Assembly (NCBI GenBank): GCA_002401695.1
Contig: NVTV01000001.1
Span: 68,256 to 109,890 of the forward strand
Length of the DNA stretch: 41,635 nucleotides
Reading direction: 5' to 3'
Source of the DNA: Alphaproteobacteria bacterium
GTDB taxonomy: Bacteria > Pseudomonadota > Alphaproteobacteria > Micavibrionales > Micavibrionaceae
Positions 1 through 8,749 of this stretch are shown here, piece by piece. How positions within the stretch are numbered: the stretch's first letter is position 1; each line of letters begins with the position of its first letter. A model generated the notes under the pieces. That model was not told where the DNA came from, did not search any database, and saw nothing but the letters and a program-made list of their open reading frames with translations. The position numbers and the translations under genes were made by a program.

Positions 1-3
1 AAA

Positions 4-801
4 ATGGCAGCACAAACGCCTGTAATGAATGTAATGATGCGCGCAAGTGAAAAAGCGGCGCGGACTCTATTGAGAGACTTTAATGAAGTTGAACATTTGC
101 AAGTCTCGGAAAAAGGCCCCGGTGACTTTGTATCCGCCGCAGATCGCAGATCAGAAGAAATCATTTTCGAAGAACTAAAGAAAGCACGCCCTGATTATAG
201 TTTCCTTATGGAAGAATCAGGCGCGGTATCCGGCAAAAACTCGGACTATCGTTGGATTATTGATCCGCTGGATGGCACAACAAATTTCCTTCACGGCATC
301 CCGCATTGGGCAATTTCAATCGGTCTTGAACATAAAGGGCAAATGATTGCAGGTCTTATTCATGACCCAGTTAAAGATGAAATTTTCCATGCGGAAAAAG
401 GAAAAGGCGCATTTATGCGCCGTAGTCGCTTGCGCGTATCCGGGCGCAACGACCTTATGAACGCGACCATTGCAACAGGCGCGCCCCGCAGATCACAAGC
501 CCAGAAAGACCAATTCATTGCTGAATACAGTGCTATGCAGTCTGTTGCACCGGGCTTAAGACGTTTTGGCGCAGCCGCTCTTGATCTTGCCTATGTCGCC
601 GCAGGACGTTATGAGGGCTTTTGGGAGCGTGATTTGAAATCATGGGATATCGCCGCCGGAATCATCATTGTAAAAGAAGCTGGGGGTTTTATTTCAGATA
701 TTGATGACATTCGTAAGAATCCAGTAGATACTGGTAATATTCTTGCTACTAATGAGCAGCTTTTTGATTCCATCGGAAAGGTACTCAAAGCCGTTAAATA
801 A
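4..801 (+). CDS. suhB: Inositol monophosphatase family protein (SuhB-like)
   Basis: 265-aa member of the Mg2+-dependent inositol monophosphatase family, which hydrolyses inositol-1-phosphate or related sugar phosphates. In bacteria SuhB also takes part in rRNA transcription complexes. The metal-binding signature is visible: Glu70-Glu71 (MEESG), the motif IIDPLDGTTNF with Asp87 and Asp90, and the C-terminal SWDIAAG near residue 215. Length is normal for the family. The start lies only 3 bases into the window, so the ribosome binding site is not visible, and Met8 is a possible alternative start. It is followed 24 nt later by the OmpA-domain gene on the same strand. Family assignment is firm; the physiological substrate is not shown by sequence. 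Confidence 0.92.
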   Translation: MAAQTPVMNVMMRASEKAARTLLRDFNEVEHLQVSEKGPGDFVSAADRRSEEIIFEELKKARPDYSFLMEESGAVSGKNSDYRWIIDPLDGTTNFLHGIPHWAISIGLEHKGQMIAGLIHDPVKDEIFHAEKGKGAFMRRSRLRVSGRNDLMNATIATGAPRRSQAQKDQFIAEYSAMQSVAPGLRRFGAAALDLAYVAAGRYEGFWERDLKSWDIAAGIIIVKEAGGFISDIDDIRKNPVDTGNILATNEQLFDSIGKVLKAVK

Positions 802-825
802 ACTTATAGAGAAAGGGTATAGACT

Positions 826-1518
826 TTGCGAACATGTAACACATTCCAACGTCCCTTTCTTTTAATGTCTCTGATATTGTTAAGCAACTTGATTGCCCCC
901 CTTACGGCTTTTGCAGAAGAGAGCATCCCCATCCCTCCAAGAAGACCCGATGTTCTGAGCGTTTCTCCTGCTTATATAGAAGAACTTCGTAACAGAGCAA
1001 AAAATCCGGATGTTTATCGCCCCGCCTCACAGGATACGTTCATCAATGAAAATCTTGAACGTGAAATTGCCCAAATTGATCGTACCGAACTCTTTAGAAT
1101 TCTGGAACCAAACCATAGATTAGCAACGCTCGCCCCCACGCCGCCACATAAACCATCATTAAATGCAATAGAACCTGCTGCGCAAGATGATGGGCCCGAG
1201 ACAACGCTCGTAAGTTTCACACTCAATCCAAAACAAATTACTCTGGATAAGAATTTACGTTACTTCTTGGAAAAACACGCTCTAAGGATTTTGAATGAAG
1301 ATAAAAATCTGGAAATTCACATCCATGCTTATGCCACCCCTATTGCTGGTGAGGCATATAGTGACGTTAGGTTATCACTCGCCCGCGCGCTAGAGATAAG
1401 AAGCTTTCTAATAGATAAAAAAATAGAAGCCAGCCGCCTGAAACTAACCCCTGTCGGTCACGATAAAGAAAATGGCAGCAATGACCGTATTGATTTAATT
1501 TTTAGAGCCAAAGATTAG
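826..1518 (+). CDS. Exported protein with C-terminal OmpA-like peptidoglycan-binding domain
   Basis: 230 aa. The chosen TTG start has a good ribosome binding site (GAGAAAGGG) about 8 nt upstream; an ATG at 865 (Met14) is the alternative. The N-terminus is a Sec signal peptide (hydrophobic run LLMSLILLSNLIAPLTAFA, likely cleavage after AFA). A proline-rich linker follows. The C-terminal ~100 residues look like an OmpA/MotB fold: a beta strand with FTLNPKQITLD, a helix ending LEIHIHAYA, then RLSLARALEIRSFLIDKKIEASRLKLTPVG and a final strand. Such domains anchor the outer membrane or periplasmic proteins to peptidoglycan. There is no lipobox Cys, so it is not a canonical Pal. Specific partner unknown. 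Confidence 0.75.
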   Translation: MRTCNTFQRPFLLMSLILLSNLIAPLTAFAEESIPIPPRRPDVLSVSPAYIEELRNRAKNPDVYRPASQDTFINENLEREIAQIDRTELFRILEPNHRLATLAPTPPHKPSLNAIEPAAQDDGPETTLVSFTLNPKQITLDKNLRYFLEKHALRILNEDKNLEIHIHAYATPIAGEAYSDVRLSLARALEIRSFLIDKKIEASRLKLTPVGHDKENGSNDRIDLIFRAKD

Positions 1519-1646
1519 AAATTTTACACGGCGCGGTATCAACGCAAGTATGTGGATAAAAAAAACCTCACCAATGCTGTATTTCTTGACTTTTCAAAGA
1601 TTTAGGTATGGTATGGGGCGTTATTTGTAAATTATGGAGTTTTACT

Positions 1647-2447
1647 ATGTCAAAAACCGAAGATCAGTCCAACGAAACAACTGAAAAAACAAAAAAGTCA
1701 CCTATAGGTCTTATTCTTATCGTTCTTGCACTCCTTGCACTCATTATCATGGTGGGTTTAGCAAATAACGTCAAAATTACTCCACCTGAAGCAACAGAGA
1801 CTGCAGAAGCTGTGGAAACAACAAAACAAGACACAAGCGCAGATGCAACAGCAGCCCAAGCAACAGATGGCGCAGAGACAACGACACAAGAAGTATCAGC
1901 GGATTTTGATTTAGAAAAAGCATCAACACCGCGTATTTTAGGTAATCCCGATGCCCCAATCAAAATTTCAGAACATAGTTCCTTCACTTGTGGTGCTTGC
2001 GCGATGTTCCATAAAAGCAATTTCAAGATGATCAAAGAAGAGTACATCGATACCGGAAAAGCCTACATCGTATTTGATGATTTTCCGCGCAATAAGTACG
2101 ATATTATAATCGGATCCGTTGCACGCTGTGTTCCAGAAACCGCGTATTTCAATTTCATCCAGCTTCTATTTGAAACACAGGCTGATTGGCTGAATGAAGA
2201 GTATCTGACACACCTGAAACAAAATGCTAAATTAACTGGCGCCAGTGAAACGCAGATTAATAATTGCCTGAACAGCACAGAGTTGCATGAAGCACTTGCC
2301 AAACGTCAAAAAGCGGCTCACGAAGACCACGCTGTAGAATCAACACCGACATTGGTGATTAATGATAGCGTTATTGTTAGTGGCCTTGCTCCGTATGCAA
2401 CCATTAAGGCCGCCTTAGAAGCAGCACTCGTTAAACCTGCCGAATAA
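1647..2447 (+). CDS. DsbA-family thioredoxin-fold protein, membrane anchored
   Basis: 266 aa from the ATG at 1647, which has GGAG 7 nt upstream; a longer reading from 1608 adds 13 residues but has no comparable site. One N-terminal membrane segment (IGLILIVLALLALIIMVGLA) is followed by a low-complexity Ala/Thr/Glu linker that crosses the periplasm. A DsbA/Com1-type thioredoxin domain then begins around residue 95. The redox motif is C115-G-A-C118 (FTCGACAMFH) and the cis-Pro loop is ESTPTLVIN. The probable role is thiol oxidation or disulfide exchange in the periplasm. It lies directly upstream of smc, an arrangement seen in many alphaproteobacteria. Confidence in the fold is high; the direction of redox chemistry is not determined. 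Confidence 0.85.
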   Translation: MSKTEDQSNETTEKTKKSPIGLILIVLALLALIIMVGLANNVKITPPEATETAEAVETTKQDTSADATAAQATDGAETTTQEVSADFDLEKASTPRILGNPDAPIKISEHSSFTCGACAMFHKSNFKMIKEEYIDTGKAYIVFDDFPRNKYDIIIGSVARCVPETAYFNFIQLLFETQADWLNEEYLTHLKQNAKLTGASETQINNCLNSTELHEALAKRQKAAHEDHAVESTPTLVINDSVIVSGLAPYATIKAALEAALVKPAE

Positions 2448-2494
2448 TCCGCCAGGCCACACCACCAGCAGTGAGTAAAGGCATTTAATTATAA

Positions 2495-5400
2495 ATGATC
2501 CAATTCGCAAGCCTTCGGCTAAGTGGTTTTAAATCATTTGTCGATAAGACAGAGTTAGAAATCGGACCAGGGTTAAACGGCATTGTTGGCCCCAATGGTT
2601 GCGGAAAATCGAATCTGGTCGAGGCATTACGTTGGGTCATGGGTGAAAGCTCCGCAAAACGCATGCGCGGCTCCGGAATGGAAGATGTTATATTCTCCGG
2701 CACCGACAGACGAAGTTCGCGAAACTTTGCTGAGGTATCCTTGCTGCTCAACAACACATCCCGCACCGCACCTGCTGCTTACAATAATAATGATGACATC
2801 GAAGTTGTCCGCAAAATTGAACGGGACAAAGGCTCTGGCTATAAAATTAACGGACGACATGCGCGCGCGCGCGATGTGCAAATGCTCTTTGCCGATACGG
2901 TGACAGGCTCAAACTCTCCTTCCCTTGTATCACAGGGACATGTCACACGCATGATCAATGCAAAACCACAGGACAGGCGCCTTATACTAGAGGAGTCCGC
3001 AGGTATCGCAGGATTATATGCCCGCAGACACGAAGCCGAATTACGCCTGAAAGCCACCGATACGAACCTGATACGGGTCGATGACATTCTGGGCAGTATG
3101 GAAAGCCGTCTAAATTCTTTAAAACGTCAAACAAGGCAAGCCAGCAAGTATAAGAATCTTAGCGCGCAAATTCGTCAATTCGAATTGATTATTACCTATC
3201 TTGAATGGCAAAAAATAATTAATAAGCAAAAAGAGATAACAAAAGCATTCTCGGTTGCGGAAAGCATTGTTGCGGAAAATTTAGGCACCGTGACCCAGCT
3301 CACAAAAACTCAAAACACCCAAATTGAAGAACTTCCCGCCTTGCGGAAAATAGAAGCCGAACTCTCTGCAAAATTACAAAAATATAAACTGGATTTCGAA
3401 AGACTGGAAAGTGAGGCTGAACGCCACCTAAACGATCTTCAAGAAACCAAAGCCCAAATGCATCAAACCAATATTGACGCGCAACATGAAGAGCAAACAT
3501 TAGAAGAAAGTTCAATCTTACTTGAACGCACAGAAGTTGAACATAAAGATCTGCTGGAAGAACAAGACAATGACTCACAGACACATAAAACATATCTGAA
3601 AACAAAAGATGATCTGAAAGTAACCGTTATCGAGCTGGAAGAACGTTTCACCGCCCTGAAAGAAAGTGCCGCAGAAAGCCGCGCCCGCGAAGACTCTCTT
3701 AGAAACCAGATTGAACGTCATCATACGCAACTTACCACCCTGTCCCAACGCAAAGGCCGCGCCCAAACAGAAATGGATCTTTTGGTTATCGACGAAGATA
3801 GCCGTAAGAAAATTGCACTCTTAGAAGGTAAAACCGCCACTCTGGAAGAAGAGCTCCAAACCCTAAAGGGTAAAACAGATAAAGCCCGTCAGGATATATC
3901 CGATACAGACGAAGAGACAGAGGCGGCACGCAACGCTCTATCGGAAATAGAAAAGAAACACGCAGAATTTATTGCCGAAATCTCTGTCTTGGAACAATTT
4001 TTTCAAAATGACGAAGCACAAAATTTTACACCTATTTTAGAGTCTATCGTAACCAAACCCGGCTTTGAAAAAGCACTATCACGCGCATTGGGCGACTCAC
4101 TGATGGCATCAGTTGATGATGACGCGCCAACCAATTGGAAAACCTTCGATCATAAGATTAAGCTTGGCGCGCTCCCTGATGGTGCGCAGCCACTATTACC
4201 GCATATCGATGCCCCTAAAGAACTACACATGACCTTATCGCAAATCGGTTTTGTGGAAGATCATGAAACGGGCGAGCGTATATCCTCCTCTTTGAAAGCC
4301 GGCCAATCTCTAGTGTCTGCGGATGGATATTACTGGCGTTGGGATGGCTATCACGTTCAATCTCACGCAACAGATCGCCACTCCGTGCATTTGGAGCAAA
4401 AAAACAAGCTTTTAGAACTGGAAAAGCATCGCGAAAAAATTCAAAGCACACTTGAAACCATGCAAACCACTTTGAACAAAGCTCTATCCAAGCAGAACGC
4501 AGCAAAGCAAAGCTACGACACTCTGCTCTCAGGAATTAAGGCGACAGAGAGAACGTTGAAAGACCTTCGCCCTGCTCTACAAAAAATAAAAGATAAAAAC
4601 CTCCGTGTTGAGAGTGAGAAAAAACGCTATGAAGATCAGATAAAATCCATTGATGAAGATGTTCTATCTATGCAAGAAACCTTGCAAAAGGATCAAATAT
4701 CACTGGATGCCATTATTCAAAGTCAAGATAATGGAACCCATAGCGAAGATATCATAGACCAAGTGAAAGAAAAGCTGGATCAGGCGAAAGAAAAACATCA
4801 AAAAGCCGTACGCGAATTTGATATGCTGGCACAAGAGCAAAACACCCGCCGCGCCCGCATTCAAGCTATCGCGGATGAGCGGGTATCCCTCAAAAACAGA
4901 ACCATCCGCGCGACAGAGCATTTAAAGACCCTAAAGGATCGCATTCAAACGCTAAGCGAAAAGCTCACCAACTTGAATGATCAGCCAATTAATCTTGAGA
5001 ATGGGCATGAGGAAATGCTCACACTTATAAGTAAAATAGAAACACAAAAAACTGACGCCGCAGATCAACTTTGCCGCTGTGAAGAAGGTGTATCCCTTAC
5101 CAACAAAGCATTAAAAGAAGCCGAAACGATCTTGGGTAATGCCAGAGAAGAACGCGCAGGCAACCAAGCCATGCTTAGTGCCACGAATGAACAGCTAAAA
5201 GCCTTAGAAGCAACAATAGAAGAAAAACTGGATATTCGCCCGCAAGACTTACTTAATCATGCTGCCGTAGATTTGGTAAAATATCAGACGGAGGATTTAG
5301 CGAAATTAAAACAGGATAAAGACCAGCTAAACCGTCAGCGCGATGCGATTGGCCCGGTAAACTTACGCGCAGAAGATGAATCCAATGAACTTGAAAAAGA

Positions 5401-5980
5401 ATTCACGACATTACTGCATGAAAAAAATGACCTTATTCAAGCGATAGAGGAACTACGCGGCGCCATTAGCAAGATTAATAAAGAAGCCCGCGAACGCCTG
5501 AACATTGCTTTCGATCATGTGAATGCACATTTCCAAAGGTTATTTGCACGGTTATTTGATGGCGGTAAAGCGCATTTAAAATTGGTTGCCTCGGAAGACC
5601 CTCTCGGCGCAGGCCTTGAAATATTCGCGCAGCCCCCCGGTAAAGCCCTGCAATCTCTGTCTCTACTTTCCGGTGGTGAGCAAACGCTTACCTCTATTGC
5701 ACTTATCTTTGCGATGTTTTTGACCAACCCATCACCAATTTGTGTTCTTGATGAAATTGACGCCCCGCTTGATGATGCAAATGTCGATCGCGTTTGTGAT
5801 TTGCTTGAAGAGATTGCAGAACGTGGAGAAACACGTTTTCTCGTCATCACTCATCATCGTTTAAGCATGGCACGCATGGATAGGCTCTATGGTGTCACCA
5901 TGTCTGAAAAAGGTGTGTCACAGCTTGTTTCAGTTGATTTACAGCAATCATTTGGCTTTATAGATAAACAGGTCGCATAA
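2495..5980 (+). CDS. smc: Chromosome segregation protein SMC
   Basis: 1161-aa condensin ATPase that compacts and segregates the chromosome with ScpA and ScpB. Order of parts: N-terminal ATPase half with Walker A GPNGCGKS (residues 32-39) and Q-loop region SLVSQGHVTRMI; a long coiled coil; a hinge at about residues 510-630 (FTPILESIVTKPGFEKALSRAL onward); a returning coiled coil; then the C-terminal ATPase half with signature LSGGEQTL near 1060 and Walker B CVLDEIDAPLDD near 1085. Length matches bacterial SMC. The ATG at 2495 has AAAGG upstream. The next gene, atpI, starts three bases after the stop, so the two are probably co-transcribed. scpA and scpB are not in the window. Confidence 0.97.
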   Translation: MIQFASLRLSGFKSFVDKTELEIGPGLNGIVGPNGCGKSNLVEALRWVMGESSAKRMRGSGMEDVIFSGTDRRSSRNFAEVSLLLNNTSRTAPAAYNNNDDIEVVRKIERDKGSGYKINGRHARARDVQMLFADTVTGSNSPSLVSQGHVTRMINAKPQDRRLILEESAGIAGLYARRHEAELRLKATDTNLIRVDDILGSMESRLNSLKRQTRQASKYKNLSAQIRQFELIITYLEWQKIINKQKEITKAFSVAESIVAENLGTVTQLTKTQNTQIEELPALRKIEAELSAKLQKYKLDFERLESEAERHLNDLQETKAQMHQTNIDAQHEEQTLEESSILLERTEVEHKDLLEEQDNDSQTHKTYLKTKDDLKVTVIELEERFTALKESAAESRAREDSLRNQIERHHTQLTTLSQRKGRAQTEMDLLVIDEDSRKKIALLEGKTATLEEELQTLKGKTDKARQDISDTDEETEAARNALSEIEKKHAEFIAEISVLEQFFQNDEAQNFTPILESIVTKPGFEKALSRALGDSLMASVDDDAPTNWKTFDHKIKLGALPDGAQPLLPHIDAPKELHMTLSQIGFVEDHETGERISSSLKAGQSLVSADGYYWRWDGYHVQSHATDRHSVHLEQKNKLLELEKHREKIQSTLETMQTTLNKALSKQNAAKQSYDTLLSGIKATERTLKDLRPALQKIKDKNLRVESEKKRYEDQIKSIDEDVLSMQETLQKDQISLDAIIQSQDNGTHSEDIIDQVKEKLDQAKEKHQKAVREFDMLAQEQNTRRARIQAIADERVSLKNRTIRATEHLKTLKDRIQTLSEKLTNLNDQPINLENGHEEMLTLISKIETQKTDAADQLCRCEEGVSLTNKALKEAETILGNAREERAGNQAMLSATNEQLKALEATIEEKLDIRPQDLLNHAAVDLVKYQTEDLAKLKQDKDQLNRQRDAIGPVNLRAEDESNELEKEFTTLLHEKNDLIQAIEELRGAISKINKEARERLNIAFDHVNAHFQRLFARLFDGGKAHLKLVASEDPLGAGLEIFAQPPGKALQSLSLLSGGEQTLTSIALIFAMFLTNPSPICVLDEIDAPLDDANVDRVCDLLEEIAERGETRFLVITHHRLSMARMDRLYGVTMSEKGVSQLVSVDLQQSFGFIDKQVA

Positions 5981-5983
5981 ATC

Positions 5984-6304
5984 ATGCCCATTCCTGAAGA
6001 AACGCAAAAGAAGATGACCGAGCTGGATCAGCGGATAAAAGACGCACGCCAAGACCAAGCGGAAATCGATGACGCCTATAACCCAAGCGATGAAGAACTG
6101 TCACCCGACGCTCAAAGAAGTGCGCGCGCAGGCTCTGAATTCCTATCTACAGTCATTGCCGGCGCGTTCTTTGGCTATGGAATAGACTGGTACTTTAACT
6201 CAACACCTATCGCGATGATTCTCTTTATTCTTCTCGGATTCATCAGTGGTGTCATGCGTGCAAATGCCGCCATGAAAAGAAACTCGGAAGAAAACGAAAA
6301 ATAG
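5984..6304 (+). CDS. atpI: ATP synthase protein I (AtpI/AtpZ-type)
   Basis: 106 aa. A charged, probably cytoplasmic N-terminal part (residues 1-45, many Asp/Glu/Gln) is followed by two closely spaced membrane segments (FLSTVIAGAFFGYGIDWYF and IAMILFILLGFISGVMRA) and a short charged tail. This matches the small AtpI protein that heads alphaproteobacterial Fo operons and is thought to help assemble the c-ring or transport Mg2+. It starts 3 nt after the smc stop and precedes atpB by 87 nt. Sequence conservation in this family is low, so the call rests on both topology and position. Confidence 0.85.
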   Translation: MPIPEETQKKMTELDQRIKDARQDQAEIDDAYNPSDEELSPDAQRSARAGSEFLSTVIAGAFFGYGIDWYFNSTPIAMILFILLGFISGVMRANAAMKRNSEENEK

Positions 6305-6391
6305 AGTCTAAACGCCATTGCTTATATGAAAAAAATAGGCTACAAACGTGAAAATTTTTAAATGCGTACCGTATCTTTTGGAGATTAAAAC

Positions 6392-7147
6392 GTGGCAAGT
6401 CCAATTCATCAATTCATTGTAACGCCTATTTCCCCATCCACTCAAATGGATATCAATGGGATCGATATTTCCTTTACCAATTCATCTTTATCGATGATGA
6501 TTGCAGCATTTGTTTGTGTATTTATCCTTACTCTGGCATCACGTCGCGGTGATATGATTCCCGGCCGCTGGCAAATGTTTGGTGAGGTACTATATGAATT
6601 CGTTAGTAAAATGGTGCAAGAAAACATCGGAAAAGATGGGCGCAAGTATTTCCCATTTATCTTTACAATCTTCATTTTCATTCTGACAGGTAATCTCCTG
6701 GGGCTATTCCCGCATGCATTTACCTATACATCACATCTCATTATAACGGGTGTTTTGTCTCTGATGGTCTTCTTTATGGTTATTGTCTTTGGCTTATATA
6801 ATCATGGCTTAAAGTTCTTTTCACTCTTTCTGCCACCAAATGTTCCATGGTGGCTCGTCGGATTTATAATCCCTATTGAAATAATTTCGTTTTTTGTACG
6901 TCCAATCACCCACTCCGTAAGGCTTTGTGCGAATATGATGGCTGGTCACCTTATCTTAAAGGTGGTTGTCAGCTTTTCTGTCGCAGCGGCAAGCATGGGT
7001 GTCGCGTGGGCGGCTCTGGGTATATTCCCAGTACTAATTAATGTTGGCCTGTTAATGTTTGAGCTACTAGTTGCTTGCATTCAGGCTTACGTTTTTGCAA
7101 TTTTATCATGCGTTTATCTCAAAGATAGTGTTGATCTTCACCACTAA
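6392..7147 (+). CDS. atpB: F-type ATP synthase subunit a
   Basis: 251-aa integral membrane subunit a, which forms the proton half-channels against the c-ring. The start is GTG at 6392 with TTGGAG 9 nt upstream. Five to six membrane helices are apparent. The essential arginine lies in ITHSVRLCANMMAGH (Arg177), followed by the conserved C-terminal ELLVACIQAYVFAILSCVYL. It lies in an Fo cluster ordered a, c, b', b. The F1 genes (atpHAGDC) are absent from this window, as is usual for alphaproteobacteria, which keep Fo and F1 in separate operons. Confidence 0.97.
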   Translation: MASPIHQFIVTPISPSTQMDINGIDISFTNSSLSMMIAAFVCVFILTLASRRGDMIPGRWQMFGEVLYEFVSKMVQENIGKDGRKYFPFIFTIFIFILTGNLLGLFPHAFTYTSHLIITGVLSLMVFFMVIVFGLYNHGLKFFSLFLPPNVPWWLVGFIIPIEIISFFVRPITHSVRLCANMMAGHLILKVVVSFSVAAASMGVAWAALGIFPVLINVGLLMFELLVACIQAYVFAILSCVYLKDSVDLHH

Positions 7148-7214
7148 ACCTGTATGATCGCACCGATAAAAAATGGGCTTTTTTATTAACGACTGACACT
7201 AAAGGAAAAAAATT

Positions 7215-7439
7215 ATGGAAGTAGAAGCTGCAAAACTTATTGCCGGAGCATTGGTTGTATTACCTGCATTTGGCGCGGCACTTGGCTTGGGTATGTATTT
7301 CGCATCATACAACAACGCTATTGCACGTAACCCTGAAACAAAGAAGCTATTGGATGAGAAGTTCTTCTTGATCCTCGCATTCATCGAAGCACTTGGTATT
7401 ATTCCAATTGGTGTTGGTGCGGCTTTGCTGTTTGGTTAA
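7215..7439 (+). CDS. atpE: F-type ATP synthase subunit c
   Basis: 74 aa, two transmembrane helices joined by the polar loop NNAIARNPETKK. The ion-carrying carboxylate is Glu58 in the second helix (LAFIEALGIIPIGV). The first helix has a Gly/Ala pattern (GAALGLGMYFA) for tight ring packing. A good ribosome binding site (AAAGGA) precedes the ATG. I do not see the Gln in helix 1 plus Glu-Ser/Thr in helix 2 that marks Na+-binding rings, so proton coupling is likely. The hexapeptide loop and the helix 2 sequence differ somewhat from textbook alphaproteobacterial c subunits, but the family is clear. Confidence 0.96.
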   Translation: MEVEAAKLIAGALVVLPAFGAALGLGMYFASYNNAIARNPETKKLLDEKFFLILAFIEALGIIPIGVGAALLFG

Positions 7440-7491
7440 TATTTACGATCTATATCGTAAACATATTACAATTACATATTCAGGAAGACCG

Positions 7492-8103
7492 ATGATAAAG
7501 AAACTGGCTGTTTCCAGCTTTTTAACGCTTACTTACGCTACGCAATCTTTTGCGAGTGGGGACAAGCATGCGCCTGTGCATCATGATGCCGGACATGCCG
7601 AATCCTCCGGCGGTCTTCCTCAACTTGACCCATCTTCTTTTACTGGGCAAACTTTTTGGCTGATCATATTCTTTGTGATCATATATTTTATATTCTCCCG
7701 CAAGTCTCTGCCGGATATTTCACGTGCAGTCGAAAACCGCGCGGAACGTATTAAGAATGATTTGGACTCTGCGGATCGCCTAAAAGACGAGGTAACCTCC
7801 GTTCAGGACACTTATGAGCAAAGTCTTAAAAAATCACGTGATGAATCTGCATTACTGTTTCAACAAATAGAAGATGGTATAAAAACAAAGGCAGAAGAAA
7901 ACACTAAAAAGTTCCAAGAGTATTCTGCCGATAAAATCGCTGAACTTGAAAAGAATATTAATAAAGCCCGCGATGCAGCGATGGAAGATATGAGCGAAAT
8001 CGCCGTAGATGTCGCAACAGAAGCCGCAGAGAAAATTATAGGTGTCCGCGCAGATGCCAAAAGTGCAAGAGCCGTTGTTAACTCACTGAACAAAGCGGCT
8101 TAG
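7492..8103 (+). CDS. F-type ATP synthase subunit b' (AtpG/AtpF2)
   Basis: 203 aa from the ATG at 7492 (AGGAAG 5 nt upstream); the open frame runs further upstream into atpE, but that part is unlikely to be used. The N-terminus reads as a cleavable signal peptide (MIKKLAVSSFLTLTYATQSFASG). A short His-rich stretch follows, then LPQLDPSSFTGQTFWLIIFF, the membrane anchor typical of b/b' subunits, and a long charged helix that forms the peripheral stalk. A b' gene beside atpF is characteristic of alphaproteobacteria and other phototroph-related lineages with heterodimeric stalks. It ends 11 nt before atpF. Confidence 0.92.
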   Translation: MIKKLAVSSFLTLTYATQSFASGDKHAPVHHDAGHAESSGGLPQLDPSSFTGQTFWLIIFFVIIYFIFSRKSLPDISRAVENRAERIKNDLDSADRLKDEVTSVQDTYEQSLKKSRDESALLFQQIEDGIKTKAEENTKKFQEYSADKIAELEKNINKARDAAMEDMSEIAVDVATEAAEKIIGVRADAKSARAVVNSLNKAA

Positions 8104-8114
8104 GAGATTTTAAA

Positions 8115-8615
8115 ATGGAATTTTTAACTGAATTACTGGCTGATACTTATACGTGGTATACACTATCGTTCCTGATCTTTGCCGCCATCATTATTAAAGT
8201 TGCCTCCCCTATTATTACGCGCGGCCTCGACAGTCGCATTGAAGAGATCAAAAAAGATCTCGCAGAGGCCGAAAACCTGCGCGTCGAAGCACAAGAAATG
8301 CTGGCACAATATCAACGCAAGCACCGTGACGCCGTACAGGAATCAGAAAAAATCATAAAGACAGCCCGCGATAGTGCCGAGCAATTCAAAGTACAAGCCG
8401 AAGAAGACCTTGATGAAATCATGGAGCGCCGCGAGCAACAGCTTGAAAGCCGTCTACAGCGCATGGAACAAAACGCCATTAGTGAAATTCAGGCCTATGC
8501 AGCAAATCTTGCGATGAATGCCGCAACACAAATTATTATTGATCAGCTTGATAAAAAGACAGGTTCAAAACTTGTTGAGCAATCAATTGCAAATGTTGAA
8601 GCAAATATTCATTAA
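8115..8615 (+). CDS. atpF: F-type ATP synthase subunit b
   Basis: 166 aa. A single N-terminal membrane helix (TWYTLSFLIFAAIIIKVASP) is followed by an amphipathic, heavily charged helix (DSRIEEIKKDLAEAENLRVE and onward) that dimerises with b' to form the stator stalk linking subunit a to F1. TAGGAG lies just upstream of the ATG. Last gene of the Fo cluster; a non-coding interval of 134 nt separates it from proA. No clear terminator hairpin is seen after it. Confidence 0.95.
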   Translation: MEFLTELLADTYTWYTLSFLIFAAIIIKVASPIITRGLDSRIEEIKKDLAEAENLRVEAQEMLAQYQRKHRDAVQESEKIIKTARDSAEQFKVQAEEDLDEIMERREQQLESRLQRMEQNAISEIQAYAANLAMNAATQIIIDQLDKKTGSKLVEQSIANVEANIH

Positions 8616-8671
8616 GCTTATAAAGCCCGCAGCCTTATTGATAATATAAACGATATAGATTTTGCGCCTCT

Positions 8672-8700
8672 TTGCCTGTCCCATTCAAACAGTGTAGACT
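8672..8700 (+). promoter_or_regulatory. Putative sigma70-type promoter for proA
   Basis: TTGCCT (8672-8677) and TAGACT (8695-8700) are separated by exactly 17 nt and lie about 50 nt upstream of the proA start, in a gene-free interval. Each hexamer matches 4 of 6 consensus positions. The call rests on spacing and location only. Confidence 0.4.
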
Positions 8701-8749
8701 TCTGCTGATATTATTTTGATTATAACATTTGTAAATTAAGGTTCGCACC

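Noticed and set aside
1586..1614. Promoter-like TTGACT plus TGGTAT upstream of the DsbA-like gene
   Set aside because: The -35 is good, but the -10 matches only 3 of 6 positions and the alternative TATGGT has a 15-nt spacer, so I did not list it.
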